A stretch of 62,553 nucleotides of DNA, from NCBI RefSeq assembly GCF_004115745.1, contig NZ_QXIL01000014.1, positions 1 through 62,553 on the forward strand, written 5' to 3'. Position 1 is the first letter of the stretch, and every line of letters starts with the position of its first letter. This DNA is from Levilactobacillus suantsaii. GTDB lineage: Bacteria; Bacillota; Bacilli; Lactobacillales; Lactobacillaceae. Below the pieces are notes generated by a model, which worked only from the letters and a program-made list of their open reading frames with translations, had not been told where the DNA came from and made no database searches. The position numbers and the translations under genes are program-made. Positions 1 through 9,042 of the stretch are shown one piece after another.

Positions 1-34
1 ACGACTGATGAGATCCTAGCAGCACTTGAACTAA

Positions 35-607
35 TTAATCAACGACCATTAAAAATACATCATCAACAGACTGCCATTGAAAGATTCCGGGCTTGTTCGG
101 ATTAAACTTGTAATTTGCCTTGAAAATGAACCACTTGGAGAAGAAGTAGTTGCCAACGATGGCTAGCCCGTGACCGATGACCTTGGTGATGGTGGAATGG
201 AAGCTCAACAGCGAGATGACGACGTAAAGAATCAGAGCTTCCAGCACATAGGTGAAGCTCCGGGTGCCGTAAAACTTGCCCATGTCGCGAAACGGGTGGG
301 CGGAACGGTGCTTGAAGACCAGTTTCTTATCGATCCAGAACGAGGCCTGCACACTGCAGACCCAGGCAATCAGGTTAGACAGCTGGTACTCCACGCCAAA
401 GATATTATTGAAGAGGTAGAAGACACCGATGTTGACCACCACACCAAGGGATCCCCAGAGAATGTACCGTTGAATCTCTTTGTGGACTTTTTCTTCAACC
501 GCTTCCATTTGGTCGGAAAATTCGGCTTCCGTTTCGGTGAGTTCGGCCTCATATTCGGACTCGGTAGCGGGATAGTGATTATGTTGCAAAGGGGCTTGAT
601 TATCCAT
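35..607 (-). CDS. GtrA-family membrane protein
   Basis: A 190-residue protein with four predicted membrane segments (about residues 48-70, 74-92, 115-138 and 141-163), the GtrA/DPMS arrangement. Family members are thought to help move lipid-linked sugars across the membrane during cell-wall or teichoic-acid glycosylation. The Phe/Trp-rich cores (ASFWIDKKLVF and NYFFSKWFIF) are typical. It is longer than the usual 120-150 residues because of a roughly 45-residue acidic, Glu-rich cytoplasmic N-terminus, and the tail after the last helix is also extended. The start ATG lies behind an AAAGG-type site. No glycosyltransferase partner is visible, although the downstream side is cut by the window edge. 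The fold assignment is good; the substrate is unknown. Confidence 0.85.
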   Translation of the reverse strand: MDNQAPLQHNHYPATESEYEAELTETEAEFSDQMEAVEEKVHKEIQRYILWGSLGVVVNIGVFYLFNNIFGVEYQLSNLIAWVCSVQASFWIDKKLVFKHRSAHPFRDMGKFYGTRSFTYVLEALILYVVISLLSFHSTITKVIGHGLAIVGNYFFSKWFIFKANYKFNPNKPGIFQWQSVDDVFLMVVD

Positions 608-721
608 AGACGCCGCGAACCTTTCTTAAACGATTTAACGACTTAATTATACCGTTTTCGGGTTACTCTGCAACGGCCACAGGGCTAACTGATTAAGCGG
701 CCAACCCACTTGAGGGCACAA

Positions 722-1276
722 TCAATGCAATAAGTGGGTGAATTCCGCGCTGAGTTGGCGCACATCGAATTTATAAGGGGCCAGGGCCTGTTCGGCATCT
801 TTGAACTGGCCGTTGTCGTCTAGTTCGTCAGGCTTGAGGGTGATTTCAAGGTTGTTGGTCAACCAGCGCATCTTTAACCCGCGGAGGACCAGGGATAAGG
901 CTAAGGCCGCTTGAAAGCCGCCGTGACCGCCGTAGCTGACCATGCTGACCGGCTTATGACGCCATTCACTATACAGGCAATCCAATGCGTTTTTGAGTGG
1001 TGCGGGGTAGCCCCAATTATATTGGGGGAAGAGGAGGACGTAGCCCTGGTAACCGGTAATGAGATCGTGCCACTTCTTAGTATGCGGCAGCGTATAGTTA
1101 CCATCGCTTGGCATCGCCGCTTCGTCGAGTAACGGTAGGTCGACCTTGGCCAGGTCAATGAGGTCGACCGCCAAGTCGGCCGTTTGCAGATTGGTCTGCA
1201 ACCACTGGGCAATACTAGGGCTGATTCGACTAGGTCGGGTCGAGCCAATGATAATCGCAATTTTAGAAACACTCAT
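722..1276 (-). CDS. NADPH-dependent FMN reductase (flavodoxin-like)
   Basis: A 184-residue flavodoxin-fold oxidoreductase. The phosphate-binding loop GSTRPSRIS follows the first strand (residues 11-19). The signature PQYNWGYPAPLKNALDCL at mid-protein and the SYGGHGG loop match the NAD(P)H:FMN/quinone reductase family (YwqN/azoreductase-like). It is soluble and cytosolic and would reduce flavin or quinones with NADPH. It is transcribed divergently from the MarR gene at 1352, across a 75-bp interval carrying inverted repeats, so repression by that MarR in response to an electrophile or quinone is the natural inference. The physiological substrate cannot be read from the sequence. Confidence 0.88.
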   Translation of the reverse strand: MSVSKIAIIIGSTRPSRISPSIAQWLQTNLQTADLAVDLIDLAKVDLPLLDEAAMPSDGNYTLPHTKKWHDLITGYQGYVLLFPQYNWGYPAPLKNALDCLYSEWRHKPVSMVSYGGHGGFQAALALSLVLRGLKMRWLTNNLEITLKPDELDDNGQFKDAEQALAPYKFDVRQLSAEFTHLLH

Positions 1277-1302
1277 TTCGATAATCCCTCCAAATCAAAA
1301 TT

Positions 1303-1351
1303 AATTGTGATGTTGGTCACATCGTAGCACGTCTCTGCTATAATCACAATT
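1303..1351. promoter_or_regulatory. Operator/promoter between FMN reductase and marR
   Basis: AATTGTGAT (1303-1311) is an exact inverted copy of ATCACAATT (1343-1351). The interval also contains TGTGA-N6-TCACA (1306-1321). A TATAAT box sits at 1339-1344, only 7 bases before the marR ATG. MarR dimers typically bind such repeats and block both divergent promoters; binding here is inferred. Confidence 0.65.
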
Positions 1352-1756
1352 ATGGATAATGAAATTTTTGAGGCACTCTTAGAGATTTTATTGGTCGTTC
1401 AGCAGCCCAAAGCCGAACGCCAATTGTTGCAAACAACGGGGGACAATCTGGAGCCGGCGGCGTTGCCGGTGATGATCCGGATTGCCCAGTACCCCGGCAT
1501 CAGTGTCGGGGAGTTGGCGGAACAGGTGGGCCGACACCATTCGTCGGTCAGTCGGCAGGTCGACCGGTTAGTGAAAGCGGGGTGGGTGGTCGAAACGGAC
1601 CGGTCGGACCGGCGGATTCGGCGATTGGACTTAAGCGAACACGGGCAACGGGTCTGGGTCCGCTTGAAAATGACGCAGGAAAACATTGTGAAACAACGGT
1701 TAACAGCCGCTGGGTATACAGCTGCCGACCAGCGGCAATTAGCCGCGACGCTGTAA
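1352..1756 (+). CDS. MarR-family transcriptional regulator
   Basis: A 134-residue winged helix-turn-helix protein. The recognition helix region (GELAEQVGRHHSSVSRQVDRL, about residues 52-72) and wing (VVETDRSDRRIRRLDLSEHG) are canonical MarR. The start at 1352 is favoured because the dimerisation helix ahead of the HTH has normal length from there. No ribosome site precedes it and the -10 box is 7 bases upstream, so the mRNA is probably leaderless or nearly so. Its divergent neighbour is an FMN reductase, the likely target together with itself. The C-terminal dimerisation helix is slightly short for the family. Confidence 0.85.
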   Translation: MDNEIFEALLEILLVVQQPKAERQLLQTTGDNLEPAALPVMIRIAQYPGISVGELAEQVGRHHSSVSRQVDRLVKAGWVVETDRSDRRIRRLDLSEHGQRVWVRLKMTQENIVKQRLTAAGYTAADQRQLAATL

Positions 1757-2169
1757 CGGTTGGCTCTCACATTGACCACGCCACCACAGCGACCGCAAAA
1801 ACGGGAAAACTAGGGACGACAACTAACCCCATTGAATCAAACTGGGATTTAGTCTGATTCAATGGGGTTATGGTATGGGATTGATAATCGGTGATCCATC
1901 GGGTAGTTTCCGGGTACCCGCCGGGCAATTATCAAAAAAGCTTTAGTTTGTCGTCTGTTTGTTAAGCAATCTTTACGACAGATTCATCATAACAAAGAAA
2001 CGGCCTGATTTGGGCGTTCTGGACGATTTGTAATATTACAATTTGACAAATAACCAATTTTAGGGTTGACCGTCATAAATTTTTTGCTGAATTCGTTTCC
2101 AAATTAGTTGCCTTCAAGTAGGCTTTAGGGGGTATACTGATTTTAATGACACGAAATGGAGGCTAATTT
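1757..2169. other. Intergenic region with two structured elements and a promoter
   Basis: No gene seen. A perfect 16-bp inverted repeat, TAACCCCATTGAATCA (1824-1839) and its complement (1855-1870), has a 15-base loop and no T-tract. A second element has outer arms TTGATAAT (1881-1888) and ATTATCAA (1928-1935) and contains the palindrome CGGGTACCCG (1911-1920). A probable promoter for the next gene is TTGCCT (2108-2113) with TATACT (2133-2138). Confidence 0.55.
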
Positions 2170-3018
2170 ATGGCAGTTTTAACGGATACATTCAAGTTAG
2201 CAAACGGGACGTCCATTCCCCAAGTCGGTTTCGGCACCTGGCAAATTCCCGGTGGGCAAACGGCCTATGACGCGGTCGCAAACGCGTTAAAGACCGGTTA
2301 CCGGCACATCGATACCGCCAAGGCTTACGCCAATGAATCCAGCGTGGGCAAGGCGATTCGCGATTCCGGTCTCAAACGTGAAGACGTGTTTGTGACCACC
2401 AAGTTGCCGGCCGAGACCAAGACCTACGACGGCGCGCTGGCCGACTTTCAGACCACGCTGGACAACCTGGACTTGGGTTATGTGGATTTGTACTTGATCC
2501 ACGCCCCGTGGCCATGGAACGACATTGGTAAGGATTGTGACGCGCAGAACCTCGAGGTTTGGCGGGCCATGGAAAAAATCTATGCCAGTGGCAAGGCCAA
2601 GGCCATCGGAGTCTCAAACTTTAACGTCCACGACTTACAAAACATCATCAGTAACGCGAAGGTACTGCCGATGGTTGACCAGATTCAATACTACGTGGGC
2701 TACACGGAACCCAAGATCACGAAGTTTGCCCAGGACCACAATATGTTGGTCGAAGCGTACTCGCCATTAGCCACCGGGGACATGTTGAACAATACCGACA
2801 TCCAGGAGATGGCCAACAAGTACCACGTTTCGCCGGCGCAACTGGCTTTACGGTTCTGCCTGGAAAACGGTATCTTACCGCTACCAAAGGCGACCCATCA
2901 AGCCCACATCGAAGCTAACGCGCAGTTGGACTTCTCCATCGACGCGGCGGACATGGCGACCTTAAATGCCATGGCGGATACGGCCACGAACCATACCCAC
3001 AATGGCACGCAGGGCTAA
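2170..3018 (+). CDS. Aldo/keto reductase (2,5-diketogluconate reductase type)
   Basis: A 282-residue TIM-barrel NADPH-dependent reductase. The catalytic tetrad is visible: Asp and Tyr in YRHIDTAKAYANE near residue 45-58, Lys in VTTKLP, and His in LIHAPWPW. The C-terminal cofactor segment (LPLPKATHQAHIEANAQ) occupies the position of the usual IPKS motif. Members of the AKR5 group reduce keto-sugars, methylglyoxal and other carbonyls. The start has a good GGAGG site 7 bases upstream. It appears monocistronic, with its own promoter and a downstream hairpin. Substrate not predictable. Confidence 0.9.
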   Translation: MAVLTDTFKLANGTSIPQVGFGTWQIPGGQTAYDAVANALKTGYRHIDTAKAYANESSVGKAIRDSGLKREDVFVTTKLPAETKTYDGALADFQTTLDNLDLGYVDLYLIHAPWPWNDIGKDCDAQNLEVWRAMEKIYASGKAKAIGVSNFNVHDLQNIISNAKVLPMVDQIQYYVGYTEPKITKFAQDHNMLVEAYSPLATGDMLNNTDIQEMANKYHVSPAQLALRFCLENGILPLPKATHQAHIEANAQLDFSIDAADMATLNAMADTATNHTHNGTQG

Positions 3019-3059
3019 GGTTAACGCCAAACGCCTCAGCATAACCGAATAAGCGAGTT

Positions 3060-3100
3060 ACAGGACGGGCCGTCGCATGAGACGTGCTCGTCCTGTTTCA
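3060..3100 (+). terminator. Terminator after aldo/keto reductase
   Basis: ACAGGACG (3060-3067) pairs with CGTCCTGT (3089-3096), followed by a short T-rich stretch. Confidence 0.6.
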
Positions 3101-3299
3101 GTTCATTTAGCGGATACGACCGTCAATAATGTGAAGCTTTTAAGACTTTTGGGGTGAAATCGTGCAACGGGTAAATAAACCTGATAGAATAGATTTACCA
3201 AAACTAGCTAAGGGGGTGGCCGTCTTGTACCACGGTTACGAGACTTTTCGCGTACCAGATCGTTAATTTAATCGAGCTTTGAAAGGATGATTTTAATCT

Positions 3300-6020
3300 A
3301 TGGCAGAACAGCCGAAAGTAAGTAGTACCCCAATCTCTGAAACTACCGACCCTGGACCGGAGCAGCCGCTTTGGCAACGGAGCACGGCGCAACTGCAGGC
3401 GGACTATCACACCGATACCGCCACTGGGTTGAGCCCCGCCGTTGCTAAGAAGCGGCTGGCCGAAAATGGGCCCAACGAGTTGACGGCGAAACCGCAATCC
3501 AATCTCTTGCGGTTCTTAAAGCAGTTCAACAACAGTATCATTTATATCCTGGCCGCGGCGGCCATCATGACTTTTCTGATGCACCATTACTCCGACTCGA
3601 TCGTTATTGGGTTAGTGATTGTCGCTAACGCCTTTATTGGCTTTTTCCAGGAACGTTCCGCGGATAACGCGCTGGCGAGAATCAAGGCGTTACTGGTCTC
3701 GGAAGCCGTGGTCATCCGTGACGGACAGAAACTGACGTTACCGTCTCGCGAAGTCGTGGTCGGGGATATCGTCCAACTGGAAGCCGGGGATACCGTTCCC
3801 GCTGACTTGCGGTTGATTGATGCGGATAATTTGAAGATTCAAGAATCCGCGCTGACCGGGGAGACCGATTCCGTCTTAAAGGAAGAGGACCCGATTGCCG
3901 CGGCCGACCTGCCACTGGCGGAACGGCGCAACCAAGCGTTTGCGTCGACGGCTGTCACCAACGGGTCGGGCCGGGGCATCGTCACGGTCACTGGGACGCA
4001 GACCGAGATTGGGACCACCCAGCAACACGTCGCCAAGGTGAAGGCCCAGACCACGCCATTGATGCAGAACTTAAACCGCTTAGGCTTGGGGCTGTCGGTC
4101 GCCATCTTGATTGTGGCGGTTCTGCTGTTTATTTTGGGGATGATCACCCACGTCTACAGCCTGCCAACGTTACTGATCGCCGTCATCACCATGGTCGTGG
4201 GCTCGATGCCCGAAGGCTTGCCGGCTAGTACCTCGGTGGTCCTGGCCATGGGGACCCAGCAGATGACCAAGCAAAACGTCATCGTGAAGACCTTACCGGC
4301 CGTCGAGACTTTAGGGGCCGTCGACATCATCAACACCGATAAGACCGGGACGCTGACCAAAAACGAAATGACTGTGACCGACGTCTTGACCCCTAACGCC
4401 ACTTACACGGTGACCGGGGTCGGCTACGACGCGGCCGGTGAACTGGAAGACCAGTCCGGTCAGGCCGTTGCTTGGCAAGAGGACAGCGACCTCGAATGGT
4501 TGGTCCAAATCGCCGGGCAGACTTCCGACGCCGAATTCCACGAGGAAGACGGCCAGTGGGTTCTGACTGGGGAACCGACCGACGGGGCGCTAACCTCGCT
4601 GTACCACAAGCTGACCCAGCAAGACCCGGCCCCCCACGAAATCGACTCGCAACCCTTTGACTCGGCCGTGCGGTACTCCGCGCGGTTGGTGGACCACAAG
4701 GGCAAACGGTGGTTACTGGTCAAGGGGGCCCCGCAAACGCTGATTCGCTTGATGCAAGAGCAGGGTCAGACCGTCGATACCGCCGCTTGGCAGAAGCGTT
4801 TGTCGCAATTGACGCGCCAAGGTAAGCGGGTGGTGGCCTTAGGGTACCAGCCGGTGGCCGCTGACGTTGACGATATCGACCAACTGGTAGTCGGCCAGGA
4901 CTTACACTTGACCGGGATGACTGGAATCATCGACCCGCCGCGTCCTGGTGTCGCCGACGACGTGCGCCAACTGCGTTACGCCGGCATCAAGGTCAAGATG
5001 ATTACCGGGGACGACCCGGAAACGGCCGCGGCAATCGCCGAACAGTTGAACTTGGCGGAACGGGCCAAGGCCATTACCGGCCCTGAACTGAACCAGTTGA
5101 GTGATGATGAGTTGGTCAAGACCATTGACCAATACACCGTCTTTGCGCGGACCACGCCGGCGGATAAGCTTCGGATCGTGCGGGCCCAACAGAAGCGCGG
5201 GCACATCGTGTCAATGACCGGTGACGGGGTCAACGATGCCCCGGCCTTGAAGCAAGCCAATATTGGGGTCGCCATGGGGATTCGGGGGACCGACGTCGCC
5301 AAGGACTCCGCCGACATGGTCTTAGCCGATGACGACTTTACCTCGTTACTGGGCGCGGTCCGCGAAGGCCGCCACGTCTTCGATAATATCCGCAAGACCA
5401 TTCGTTTCTTACTGCCGACGAGTTTTGCCGAAGGGTTGATCGTGGTCTTGAGTATCTTGATGGACCAAACCTTACCATTGTTCCCGACGCAACTGTTGTA
5501 GATCAACATGGTCTCGGCGTTGACTATCCAGTTCGCGTTTATCTTCGAACCCGCCGAAAGTGGCATCATGAAGCGGGGGCCGCGGGACGTCACCAAGGGC
5601 ATCCTCGGGAAGTACGACGTGTTCGAAGTCGTTTACGTCTCGCTGCTGATTTCCGGGTTGGGGATGTTCTTCTACGACATGTTGACCAACCAGGGCTTGT
5701 CGGCCGTGGTCGGCAGTACCATGACGCTGAACGTGATTATTTTCGGGAAGATTTTCTACCTGTTCAACCTGCAAAACGACCATCCGGTGTTATCAAAGTA
5801 CCTGTTTAGAAATAAAATGAGTTTCATTATCGTGGGGATCCTGCTGGCGTTACAAGCCATGATTATTTACTGGCCCGCCATGTAAGGCGTCTTCCACACC
5901 ACCAGCGCCAACTTTACCTACGGCTGGGGGATTCCGATTATCGCGGGGATTGTGGTCCTCGTGGTGACTGAAATTGCCAAAGCCTTACGGCACCGTTGGG
6001 AACGGCTGGTGCAAGCTAAA
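3300..6020 (+). pseudogene. Cation-translocating P-type ATPase with two in-frame stops
   Basis: The frame encodes a P2-like cation ATPase: N-terminal cation-ATPase domain, actuator motif ALTGET, membrane motif PEGLP, phosphorylation site DKTGTLTKNE and hinge TGDGVNDAPA. It is interrupted by TAG at 5499-5501, where the conserved context QLL-W-INMV calls for TGG, and again by TAA at 5883-5885, probably from CAA. Coding sequence continues in the same frame after each stop (5502-5882 and 5886-6017), so this is recent decay rather than two genes. The 733-residue product would end before membrane helix 6 and should be inactive. A GGGG run at 5998-6001 may be a third lesion: skipping one base would extend the C-terminus to 6045 with a charged tail. 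The ion is uncertain, because helix 6 lacks the Asp of Ca2+ pumps. The ATG lies behind GAAAGGATG. Confidence 0.85.
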
Positions 6021-6078
6021 GAAAAACGCGTCTCGACGGACTAAGTTAACGCCCGTCGTCACGGTTCAATGAGTCCAG

Positions 6079-6120
6079 AAAAAGGGGGTCCGGACGTGAG
6101 TGTCCGGACTGCCCTTTTTT
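6079..6120 (+). terminator. Rho-independent terminator after the ATPase pseudogene
   Basis: GTCCGGAC (6088-6095) pairs with GTCCGGAC (6102-6109), extended by A/G-rich and C/T-rich flanks and ending in a six-T run. Confidence 0.85.
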
Positions 6121-6360
6121 GGTTATTTGGATAAAATTTAAGGCGGGACCAGTGAAATGGGGGGCACTGGCTCAAGGCTAGGGGTAGCGCCGCCCCCAGA
6201 CTTAAAATGGTCGCGGTTCCACGATTCGCGGCGATAGCTTTAAGTTGTATTTAACGTTAAAGGGCGTATGATATGGGTACAATCGTTTGGCTTACAAATT
6301 ATTAGTGAGTTAATAAATTGTAAACAATTGATTGGCCTGATGATTAAATCTTTGTCGGTC

Positions 6361-6591
6361 ATGACCGGCAATCACGTGAAAGGAAGACCCCCTATTAGTA
6401 CCGAAGATATTAAAACCTGGACCGCACAGGAACTGACGCGTCGTGGTCGCGATGCCAGCAAGTGGCAACTATTTGCCACTTCCGCCGAAAAAGACGTGTT
6501 CTTATTCCGCAATGTGACTAAGAATGAACAGATTACGGTGTACCAACATGCCGATGGCCAACGGGTCATGGGGCATGTCTGGGGCTCTTAA
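6361..6591 (+). CDS. Small hypothetical protein
   Basis: An open frame runs from about 6268 to 6591. The convincing soluble part (WQLFATSAEKDVFLFRNV, then QHADGQRVMGHVWGS) begins after residue 25. The ATG at 6361 gives 76 residues but has no ribosome site. AAGGAAG at 6380-6386 is well placed only for a rare ATT codon at 6394, and a GTG at 6376 is another option. A strong terminator follows, supporting expression. I do not recognise the family; no membrane segment or motif is evident in the 6361 version. Confidence 0.5.
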   Translation: MTGNHVKGRPPISTEDIKTWTAQELTRRGRDASKWQLFATSAEKDVFLFRNVTKNEQITVYQHADGQRVMGHVWGS

Positions 6592-6610
6592 GACCAGCTA
6601 AATACGCATG

Positions 6611-6650
6611 ACGACCGGACCACCGTGAGATTGGTGGGCGGTCGTTTTTT
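6611..6650 (+). terminator. Rho-independent terminator
   Basis: ACGACCGGACCACC (6611-6624) pairs with GGTGGGCGGTCGT (6633-6645), followed by six or more T. Confidence 0.9.
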
Positions 6651-6758
6651 GTTTTGGATTGAAAATTGAACTGGTTTGTCAAAGAATTAGGGAAAACGGT
6701 ATAATTATGGTTAAAATAGTGATATGAATCAAAATTGAATATGAATAGGGGAAAGATT

Positions 6759-8348
6759 ATGGCACTAACAGCTGAAAAAGAAGCGTTGATTTGGAAAACG
6801 TTAAATGACACGCGGGGAAAGATTTCGCCCTCTCAATATCAAAACTACATATTTGGTGTAATGTTTTATAAGTTTTTGTCAGAAAAGGCTCAACGATGGC
6901 TTGATGGCGTTTTAAAGGGAGAGACCTGGGCTAACGTTTGGAATCAAAATTCTGAGAAAGCCGCTGAATTTATGCAACGTAACTTAGGATATGTGATTCA
7001 ACCAGGTGACATGTTTACCGATTGGCAGCGTGCCATCAACGAGGATAAGTTTAATATTATGATGGTTGCGGATGCTTTGACTCGATTTGACCAAGGCATT
7101 AGCCCGGACGCTAAGGATGATTTTGCCGGTATTTTTGCGGATATGGATCTATCCTCATCGCGTTTGGGTGTCAACGCACAAACACGAACAGCAACAATGA
7201 TCGACTGGATTAATTTGATGGACCAGATTGAATTGGACGAAAATACGGATGTTTTAGGAGATTTGTATGAATATCTAATTGGGATGTTTGCGGCCAATTC
7301 GGGTGCTAAAGCAGGAGAATTTTATACGCCACATCAAGTGTCAGACGTGATGGCCCGGATTTTAACGGCTGGTCGCCAAGATATGGCAGAGTATAGTCTT
7401 TATGATCCAACACTAGGTTCAGGATCTTTGCTGTTGACGACGGCATCTTACATGCAGGAGGCTGGTGTTCGAGGAGCTATCAAGTACTATGGTCAAGAAC
7501 TAAATACCACCACGTATAACTTAGCGCGGATGAACCTCATGATGCACGGCGTCGATTATAACGATATTAGCTTTCGAAATGCAGATACACTAGATGGTGA
7601 TTGGCCAGATGGTGTGGTTGATGGCCAGGATAACCCACGCATGTTTGACGCGGTGATGGCCAACCCGCCGTATTCTCAACATTGGGATAATACTAATCGA
7701 GAAGATGATCCACGGTTTAAGGCGGGAATCGCACCAAAGACGAAAGCGGATTATGCCTTTTTTCAACATAGTTTATATCATTTGAAATCAAACGGTTGGA
7801 TGGCTATTGTGTTACCACATGGGGTATTGTTCCGCGGAGCTGCTGAGGCACGAATTCGTCAGGAGCTACTTAAAAACCACAATATTGTAACAGTTATTGG
7901 TTTACCGGAGAAAATTTTCACCAATACTGGCATTCCAACGGTCATCATAGTATTAGAAAAGAACCGAAAGGCAGACGACGTCCTCTTTATTGATGCGTCT
8001 AAGGGCTTCGAAAAACAGAAGAACAGTAACCAATTACGGCAGGTCGATATTGATAAAATTGTCCAAACCTATTTGAACCGGACGGACGTTGAGAAATATG
8101 CGCATGTGGCGTCCCTGGCTGAAATTCAGGAAAATGATTATAACTTAAACATTCCACGTTACGTGGATACGTTTGAGGAAGAACCTCCCGTGGATACCGC
8201 AAAATTAGTGGCTGATGTGAAAGCAATATCTGTTGAGGAGACGCAGCTGAAAGCCAACCTAAAAGATATGATGGCTGATTTAGTCGTGACTAATCCTAAG
8301 GATCAGCAAATTTTAGATGACTTAAAGGAAGTCTTAGATTATGAGTAA
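6759..8348 (+). CDS. hsdM: Type I restriction-modification methyltransferase subunit
   Basis: A 529-residue N6-adenine methyltransferase subunit. An N-terminal HsdM helical domain is followed by the AdoMet-binding region: GEFYTPHQVSDVM leads into motif I as DPTLGSGSLL, and motif IV is NPPYSQHW. In type I enzymes two HsdM subunits pair with HsdS to methylate adenine in both strands of a bipartite site. The frame is open from 6735, but AGGGGAAAG immediately before the ATG at 6759 decides the start. The stop overlaps hsdS by 8 bases, so translation is coupled. Base composition is lower in GC than the flanking metabolic genes, as is common for restriction loci. Confidence 0.95.
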   Translation: MALTAEKEALIWKTLNDTRGKISPSQYQNYIFGVMFYKFLSEKAQRWLDGVLKGETWANVWNQNSEKAAEFMQRNLGYVIQPGDMFTDWQRAINEDKFNIMMVADALTRFDQGISPDAKDDFAGIFADMDLSSSRLGVNAQTRTATMIDWINLMDQIELDENTDVLGDLYEYLIGMFAANSGAKAGEFYTPHQVSDVMARILTAGRQDMAEYSLYDPTLGSGSLLLTTASYMQEAGVRGAIKYYGQELNTTTYNLARMNLMMHGVDYNDISFRNADTLDGDWPDGVVDGQDNPRMFDAVMANPPYSQHWDNTNREDDPRFKAGIAPKTKADYAFFQHSLYHLKSNGWMAIVLPHGVLFRGAAEARIRQELLKNHNIVTVIGLPEKIFTNTGIPTVIIVLEKNRKADDVLFIDASKGFEKQKNSNQLRQVDIDKIVQTYLNRTDVEKYAHVASLAEIQENDYNLNIPRYVDTFEEEPPVDTAKLVADVKAISVEETQLKANLKDMMADLVVTNPKDQQILDDLKEVLDYE

Positions 8349-8979
8349 TGTTCGGAAACAGCTACCAACAGAACCAGAAATTCGCTTTAAAGGTTATACG
8401 GACGCTTGGGAACAGCGTAAGCTTGGAGAACTTGGGAAAGTACGTTCAGGAATTGGTTTCCCAGCTTCCGAACAGGGCGGAAAAGAAGGAATACCTTTTT
8501 ATAAGGTTTCAGATATGACTACTCCAGGTAATGAACAGGAAATGATCAGTGCAAATAATTATGTTACAACTAATCAGATTTCTCGAAAGAAATGGAAACC
8601 AATTGAAGATGTTCCTGCAATCTTTTTTGCAAAAGTAGGAGCTGCCGTTTTGTTGAATCGAAAAAGGTTATGCCGAGTACCATTCCTTTTAGATAATAAT
8701 ACTATGGCTTACTCTATGGATAAAAACGTTCTAGATACTCGTTTTACAAAAGCATTATTTGAGACAATAAACTTGGCTTCACTTGTTCAAATCGGAGCGT
8801 TACCTTCATATAATGCCCGTGATATTGAGAAGATAAAAATTTTGCTTCCGAATATAAATGAACAACGAAATGTTGGTATTCTTTTTCAGCGACTTGACAA
8901 CCTTATCGCTTCCAATCAACGAAAAGTCGAAGCTCTAAAAAAGATGAAGCAAGCGTTATTACAAAAAATGTTTATTTAG
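8341..8979 (+). CDS. hsdS: Half-size type I specificity subunit
   Basis: A 212-residue HsdS homologue carrying one target-recognition domain (about residues 20-170, beginning DAWEQRKLGELGKV) and one helical conserved region (LDNLIASNQRKVEALKKMKQALLQKMF). Standard HsdS is about 400 residues with two of each. Known half-size S proteins dimerise and read symmetric bipartite targets, and that is the expected behaviour here. No second half or recombinase is found in this window. The gene is clearly AT-richer than its neighbours. It overlaps hsdM by 8 bases, and a small hairpin (8988-9006) separates it from hsdR. Confidence 0.92.
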   Translation: MSNVRKQLPTEPEIRFKGYTDAWEQRKLGELGKVRSGIGFPASEQGGKEGIPFYKVSDMTTPGNEQEMISANNYVTTNQISRKKWKPIEDVPAIFFAKVGAAVLLNRKRLCRVPFLLDNNTMAYSMDKNVLDTRFTKALFETINLASLVQIGALPSYNARDIEKIKILLPNINEQRNVGILFQRLDNLIASNQRKVEALKKMKQALLQKMFI

Positions 8980-9042
8980 AAGCTTACCTGGGGAGTTATT
9001 CTCCAGATACATAGCATAACGGCGTGAAAGGAGTCAAAGAGG

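Noticed and set aside
1306-1321. TGTGA-N6-TCACA as a CRP site
   Set aside because: This exact form is the enterobacterial CRP site; in a lactic acid bacterium next to a MarR gene it is better read as part of the MarR operator.
5508-5885. Independent small membrane-protein gene
   Set aside because: It is in the same frame as the P-type ATPase and encodes its helices 6 onward; it is part of the pseudogene.
6735-6758. Upstream ATG for hsdM
   Set aside because: No ribosome site; AGGGGAAAG directly precedes the ATG at 6759.
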